Shown: positions 60,167-64,000 of the stretch, one piece after another
Position numbering within the stretch: position 1 is the stretch's first letter
Layout: each line of letters starts with the position of its first letter
Assembly: GCF_013836145.1 (NCBI RefSeq)
Contig: NZ_CP057483.1
Span: 496,001 to 560,000, forward strand
Length of the DNA: 64,000 bases
From: Citrobacter sp. RHB25-C09
GTDB taxonomy: Bacteria; Pseudomonadota; Gammaproteobacteria; Enterobacterales; Enterobacteriaceae
Reading direction: 5' to 3'
The notes under the pieces: model-generated
The model's input: only the letters and a program-made list of their open reading frames with translations
Told to the model about the DNA's origin: nothing
Database searches by the model: none
Made by a program: the position numbers and the translations under genes

Positions 60167-60799
60167 ATGAGTCAGGTATTGATTACAGGCGCGACGGGGC
60201 TGGTGGGTGGGCATCTGCTGCGGATGTTGCTTAATGAGCCTAAGATCCATTCGGTGGCTGCGCCTACGCGCCGTCCGCTGGCGGATATGCCAGGGGTCTT
60301 TAATCCCCACGATCCACAATTAACCGATGCGCTGGCGCAGGTCACCGATCCGGTAGACATTGTTTTCTGCTGTCTGGGAACCACCCGACGCGAAGCGGGC
60401 AGCAAAGAGGCATTTATCCATGCCGATTACACGCTGGTGGTTGATACCGCGCTGACGGGCCGTCGTCTGGGTGCACAGCATATGCTGGTGGTGAGTTCGA
60501 TGGGGGCAAACGCCCATTCACCGTTTTTCTATAATCGCGTGAAGGGGGAGATGGAAGAGGCACTGATTGGCCAGAACTGGCCGAGACTCACCATTGCGCG
60601 CCCGTCAATGCTGCTCGGTGACAGGGCGAAACAGCGAACCAATGAAACGATTTTTGCCCCGTTGTTCCGGCTATTACCCGGAAACTGGAAATCGATTGAA
60701 GCGCGCGATGTGGCGCGGGCGCTGCTGGCGGAGGCGCTGGCACCGGAGAAAGACGGGGTGACAATCCTGACATCATCACAATTGCGGGAACGCGCATAG
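60167..60799 (+). CDS. yraR: NAD(P)-binding protein YraR
   Basis: Predicted NAD(P)-binding oxidoreductase (210 residues) of the short-chain/NmrA-like type. Rossmann motif ITGATGLVGGHLL (6-18) and a candidate active-site region SSMGANAHSPFFYNRVKGEME (Y..K) are visible. Start MSQVLITGATG at 60167 follows GGATG; the frame is open to 60122 without support. A BIME follows. Confidence 0.92.
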   Translation: MSQVLITGATGLVGGHLLRMLLNEPKIHSVAAPTRRPLADMPGVFNPHDPQLTDALAQVTDPVDIVFCCLGTTRREAGSKEAFIHADYTLVVDTALTGRRLGAQHMLVVSSMGANAHSPFFYNRVKGEMEEALIGQNWPRLTIARPSMLLGDRAKQRTNETIFAPLFRLLPGNWKSIEARDVARALLAEALAPEKDGVTILTSSQLRERA

Positions 60800-60808
60800 T
60801 AGCATTTT

Positions 60809-60892
60809 GCCGGATGGCTACGCATAGCGTCTTATCCGGCCTACAAGATTGCACTGACCCAAAGGCCCGATAAGCGCCAGCGCCACCGGGCA
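60809..60892. repeat. REP/BIME element (yraR-yraQ)
   Basis: GCCGGATGGCTACGCATAGCG...TATCCGGCCTAC (60809-60844) and inverted GGCCCGATAAGCGCCAGCGCC followed by ACCGGGC (60864-60891), again mixing two REP stem types. Confidence 0.9.
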
Positions 60893-60968
60893 AAATTGCC
60901 ATTTCCAAATATTAATCATCGGCGTAATATTCACCCGCTAAATAATCTAACACTCCCTGGGGAATGCT

Positions 60969-62006
60969 ATGGCTGGTCAGTCTTCATCTCAGGCGGCAGC
61001 GCCATTTCAATGGTGGAAACCCGCTCTTTTCTTTCTCGTCGTTATCGTCGGCCTCTGGTATGTGAAATGGCAGCCTTATTATGGCAAAGCCTTTACCGCC
61101 GCAGAAACGCACAGCATCGGTAAATCTATCCTCGCGCAGGCAGAAGCGAACCCATGGCAGGCGGCCTGGGATTACGCAATGGTCTATTTCATGGCGGTGT
61201 GGAAGGCGGCGGTGCTCGGCGTGATTCTCGGCTCGTTGATCCAGGTGCTGATCCCTCGTGACTGGCTTTTACGCACGCTCGGGCAATCGCGCTTTCGCGG
61301 TACGCTGTTTGGGACGCTTTTCTCATTGCCCGGTATGATGTGTACCTGTTGCGCCGCGCCGGTCGCTGCAGGGATGCGCCGTCAGCAGGTATCGATGGGC
61401 GGCGCGCTGGCGTTCTGGCTGGGCAATCCGCTGCTGAACCCGGCAACATTGGTCTTTATGGGCTTTGTCCTCGGCTGGCATTTTGCCGCGATTCGACTGG
61501 TCGCCGGGCTGGCAATGGTGCTGGTTGTGGCAACGCTGGTGCAAAAATGGGTCAAAGAGTCGCCACAGGTTGAAATGCCCGTCGAGATGACCGAATCCGA
61601 TGCCCAGGGCGGTTTTTTTAGCCGTTGGGGTAAAGCGCTGTGGTTATTGTTCTGGAGCACGATCCCGGTCTATATCCTTGCGGTTCTCGTACTGGGTGCC
61701 GCACGCGTCTGGCTGTTCCCTCATGCTGATGGCGCGATTGATAACAGCGTGATGTGGGTCATTGCGCTGGCCGTGGCGGGTTGTCTTTTTGTCATACCGA
61801 CGGCGGCTGAAATTCCGATCGTGCAAACCATGATGCTGGCTGGAATGGGTACCGCACCGGCGCTTGCGCTGCTGATGACCTTACCCGCAGTCAGCCTGCC
61901 ATCGCTGATTATGCTGCGTAAAGCGTTCCCGGCAAAAGCGCTGTGGTTAACCGGCGCACTGGTGGCGGTATCGGGTGTGATTGTAGGAAGTCTTGCGCTG
62001 ATATAG
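60969..62006 (+). CDS. yraQ: Predicted permease YraQ
   Basis: Inner-membrane protein (345 residues; E. coli 346) of the DUF318/ArsP-like permease family with about eight hydrophobic segments. A conserved metal-like motif LPGMMCTCCAAPVAAGMRRQ lies near 118-137, followed by GNPLLNPATL. Substrate unknown. Confidence 0.92.
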   Translation: MAGQSSSQAAAPFQWWKPALFFLVVIVGLWYVKWQPYYGKAFTAAETHSIGKSILAQAEANPWQAAWDYAMVYFMAVWKAAVLGVILGSLIQVLIPRDWLLRTLGQSRFRGTLFGTLFSLPGMMCTCCAAPVAAGMRRQQVSMGGALAFWLGNPLLNPATLVFMGFVLGWHFAAIRLVAGLAMVLVVATLVQKWVKESPQVEMPVEMTESDAQGGFFSRWGKALWLLFWSTIPVYILAVLVLGAARVWLFPHADGAIDNSVMWVIALAVAGCLFVIPTAAEIPIVQTMMLAGMGTAPALALLMTLPAVSLPSLIMLRKAFPAKALWLTGALVAVSGVIVGSLALI

Positions 62007-62016
62007 CCGTGGGAAT

Positions 62017-62090
62017 GCCCGGTGGCGCTGTCGCTTACCGGGCTTACGGGGTAGGTAGGCCGGATAAAGCGTTTACGCCACCATCCGGCA
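62017..62090. repeat. REP/BIME element (yraQ-dolP)
   Basis: GCCCGGTGGCGCTGTCGCTTA followed by CCGGGCTTACG (from 62017) and inverted GTAGGCCGGATAAAGC...CCACCATCCGGCA (62055-62090), between the convergent ends of yraQ and dolP. Confidence 0.9.
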
Positions 62091-62105
62091 AACCATCCGC
62101 AATAA

Positions 62106-62681
62106 TTACTTAATAAACGTAAACGCTGTGGTCACACGTTTCACGCCGCTGACACGGCTGGCAATATCCGCTGCCGCTTTGGCTTCACGTTCAGTGACCA
62201 GACCCAGCAGGAATACTTCGCCGTTCTCGGTCGTGACTTTCACGTTGGATGATTTCACCTGGTCGCTGGTCAACAGCTGGGAACGCACTTTCGTGGTGAT
62301 CCACGTGTCGTTAGAGGCTGCACCCAAACCAATAGGCTGTCCCTGACGTACTTCGTTAAAGACTTCAGTTGTGCCTTCTACGCCCATCGCAATTTGTTTT
62401 GCCCGCGCAGAGAGTTCACTGTTTGGCGACTGGCCGACCAACAGCACTTTGCCCTGATAAGCCGTCACGTTGATACGCGCTTCTTTCTTGATTTGTTCAT
62501 CTTTAGACAGCGCACTGTTGACGCGTAATTCCAGGGTCCCGTCATCCACCTGGGTGCCAACGCTACGTGGGTCTGTTGCCGCTTTTGTTCCCACCGCTGC
62601 AGTACCAACAACGGCAGCAGCCACACAACCTTGCAAAAGCAGCGCAGAAATAAGGACTGCGATTGGCGATAAAGCCTTCAT
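62106..62681 (-). CDS. dolP: Outer-membrane lipoprotein DolP (BON domains)
   Basis: Lipoprotein (191 residues; YraP) with lipobox LLQGC (Cys19) and two BON domains (about 46-115 and 124-191). In E. coli it maintains outer-membrane integrity, binds anionic phospholipid at division sites and is part of the sigma-E regulon. It follows diaA by 9 bases; a sigma-E promoter was expected in diaA but I could not place one with confidence. Confidence 0.96.
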   Translation of the reverse strand: MKALSPIAVLISALLLQGCVAAAVVGTAAVGTKAATDPRSVGTQVDDGTLELRVNSALSKDEQIKKEARINVTAYQGKVLLVGQSPNSELSARAKQIAMGVEGTTEVFNEVRQGQPIGLGAASNDTWITTKVRSQLLTSDQVKSSNVKVTTENGEVFLLGLVTEREAKAAADIASRVSGVKRVTTAFTFIK

Positions 62682-62690
62682 GTATACTCC

Positions 62691-63281
62691 TTAATCATCC
62701 TGGTGAGGGAAAAGGGTGTTATCAATAAGATCGCACAGGCAGTTTACCGTCAGCATATGCATTTCCTGAATACGGGCGCTATGGTGCGAAGGAATACGGA
62801 TTTCCACATCCTGCGGCCCCAGCAGACCTGCCAGTTCCCCTCCGTCATAACCGGTCAGCGCCACAATTGTCATGTCGCGCGTCACGGCAGCTTCTACCGC
62901 TTTTACGATATCGCGGCTGTTACCCCGCGTCGAAATTGCCAGCAGGACATCGCCTGCGTGGCCCAGCGCCCGGACCTGTTTTGCATACACTTCATCATGC
63001 AGACCATCGTTAGCAATCGCAGTTAAGACCACGTTATCCGTATTTAGTGCAATCGCGGGTAAGCTGGGACGCTCAGTTTCAAAGCGGTTGATCATGCTGG
63101 CAGCAAAATGCTGCGCATTGGCGGCAGATGTCCCATTACCACAACAAAGAATTTTGTTGCCGTTAAGCAACGAATGAACCAGCGTCATGGCGGCACGGGA
63201 GATAGCATCAGGAAGGGCTTCCGCCGCAGCAATTTGAGTTTGAATGCTCTCTGTAAAGCAGACCTTAATTCTTTCTAACAC
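62691..63281 (-). CDS. diaA: DnaA initiator-associating protein DiaA
   Basis: SIS-domain tetramer (196 residues) that binds DnaA and stimulates assembly at oriC. The SIS phosphosugar loops appear as CCGNGTSAANAQHFAASMI and AISTRGNSRDIVKAV, close to GmhA-type isomerases, but DiaA lacks a metabolic role in E. coli. It lies between yraN and dolP. Confidence 0.96.
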   Translation of the reverse strand: MLERIKVCFTESIQTQIAAAEALPDAISRAAMTLVHSLLNGNKILCCGNGTSAANAQHFAASMINRFETERPSLPAIALNTDNVVLTAIANDGLHDEVYAKQVRALGHAGDVLLAISTRGNSRDIVKAVEAAVTRDMTIVALTGYDGGELAGLLGPQDVEIRIPSHHSARIQEMHMLTVNCLCDLIDNTLFPHQDD

Positions 63282-63315
63282 GCTAGTCCTTAAAAACCAG
63301 GTACTGGTTTAAACA

Positions 63316-63711
63316 TTATGAGCAGTCGCTAAATGCATCCTTAAACCACTCAACTTCATTTCCGGTGAAGGCTAACACATCGAACCGGCAATCCACAGTA
63401 TCAAAACTTCCATTGTGACGCGCGAGCCACAATCGGGCCGTCTGTAATAATTTAGATTGTTTGCTACGTGTCACACTCGCCGCTGCGCCACCGAAGCCCG
63501 CAGAACGGCGATACCGAACCTCGACAAAAACGGTTGTCTTGCCATCACGCATGACCAGATCGATTTCACCGCCTCGTTCACGGACGTTGGCGGCGATATA
63601 GTGCAGTCCCTTGCACTCCAGCCAGCGGCGCGCGGTCAATTCCCACGCGTCGCCGACCTGTTTGCTCGTTAACTGGCTGGGACGATCTGCCCTTGCTGGT
63701 ATTTGAGCCAT
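63316..63711 (-). CDS. yraN: UPF0102 endonuclease-like protein YraN
   Basis: Protein of 131 residues with a Holliday-junction-resolvase/restriction-endonuclease-like fold. The catalytic-type residues are seen in ERGGEIDLVMRDG...VFVEVRYR (E-D-ExR). Function not established. Its start lies inside the 3' end of lpoA (43-base overlap), as in E. coli. Confidence 0.94.
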   Translation of the reverse strand: MAQIPARADRPSQLTSKQVGDAWELTARRWLECKGLHYIAANVRERGGEIDLVMRDGKTTVFVEVRYRRSAGFGGAAASVTRSKQSKLLQTARLWLARHNGSFDTVDCRFDVLAFTGNEVEWFKDAFSDCS

Positions 63712-64000
63712 GATAACTTCCTGTTAATCACACAATCCTGGTCGGCGGTTAATGCGCCGGTATTACCGTTGATTTCAAAACCCTGAACCTGGCGCATTTG
63801 CGAGAAATGATTCGCCAGCGACCAGGCATCAACGCCCATCGCGTACATGCGAGCCAGCGAGTAGTCGTTACGAACAGCGCCGAGCGCCTGCTGCATTAAC
63901 GACGAATTCGCACCGGCCAGCATCGGGATTTCACTGTACTGTAAGCCTTCCATTTCCAGACGGAAGTCGGGGCCGGCGTTGCCCTGCGCGCTGCGCGAGC
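63669..64000 (-). CDS. lpoA: Penicillin-binding protein activator LpoA (C-terminal part)
   Basis: Only the last 110 or so codons are present; the gene continues beyond the window end. The readable C-terminus (from PDFRLEMEGLQYSEIPML to YQQGQIVPAS) corresponds to the C-terminal domain of LpoA, the outer-membrane lipoprotein that activates PBP1A. It overlaps yraN by 43 bases. Confidence 0.93.
   Translation of the reverse strand, partial: SRSAQGNAGPDFRLEMEGLQYSEIPMLAGANSSLMQQALGAVRNDYSLARMYAMGVDAWSLANHFSQMRQVQGFEINGNTGALTADQDCVINRKLSWLKYQQGQIVPAS

Overview
The window is ordinary chromosomal backbone of an enterobacterium close to Escherichia, Salmonella and Citrobacter; a Citrobacter-like genome is plausible, but I cannot fix the genus without a search. 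The basis is unbroken E. coli-type gene order from gltBD to lpoA, protein lengths almost identical to E. coli, enterobacterial REP/BIME repeats between genes, and E. coli-specific small features (ArcZ, GraL, YrbN, metY, leuU). I see no prophage, insertion sequence, CRISPR array, toxin-antitoxin pair or defence island.

Layout. 1-6 kb: glutamate synthase gltB-gltD (minus), with a long control region holding a CRP site. 6.7-11.7 kb: yhcC, arcB with the sRNA ArcZ antisense to its 3' end, elbB and mtgA. 11.8-20.6 kb (minus): yrbL with its PhoP/BasR-type promoter, then the yrbG-kdsD-kdsC-lptC-lptA-lptB-rpoN-hpf-ptsN-rapZ-npr cluster (Kdo synthesis, LPS transport, sigma-54, nitrogen PTS). 20.8-25.7 kb: mlaFEDCB-ibaG-murA (phospholipid transport, first step of peptidoglycan synthesis). 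25.7-27.2 kb: sfsB and ispB (minus). 27.5-30.3 kb: rplU-rpmA-yhbE-obgE. 30.5-38.7 kb: dacB, the greA leader (GraL) and greA, yhbY, rlmE-ftsH, folP-glmM, secG. 38.7-40.7 kb: tRNA-Leu, argG behind tandem ARG boxes, and initiator tRNA metY. 40.5-49.9 kb: the metY-rimP-nusA-infB-rbfA-truB-rpsO-pnp translation and RNA-turnover operon with internal terminators, BIMEs and RNA control elements. 50-53 kb: nlpI, the 26-codon yrbN and deaD. 53-64 kb: mtr, yhbW, ubiVU diverging from ubiT (oxygen-independent ubiquinone synthesis), yhbS, yhbQ, yhbP, yhbO, yraR, yraQ, dolP, diaA, yraN and the C-terminal part of lpoA, which runs off the window end.

The genes serve three linked jobs: envelope building (LPS export, Mla, MurA, GlmM, IspB, DacB, MtgA, LpoA, NlpI, DolP), ribosome assembly, translation and RNA decay (L21, L27, Obg, YhbY, RlmE, RimP, NusA, IF2, RbfA, TruB, S15, PNPase, DeaD), and redox or nutrient control (ArcB/ArcZ, nitrogen PTS, GltBD, ArgG, UbiTUV).

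I found no undescribed multi-gene system. The best second-look items are regulatory: a 19-base near-copy of the tRNA-Leu 3' end just after the metY promoter on the far side of argG; a near-perfect palindrome between hpf and ptsN; nested inverted repeats over the sfsB promoter; a possible second gltB start with its own ribosome-binding site; a structured segment ahead of yhcC; and a G8 tract inside yhbP. All functional assignments come from recognising the protein families and E. coli order; no database search was run.
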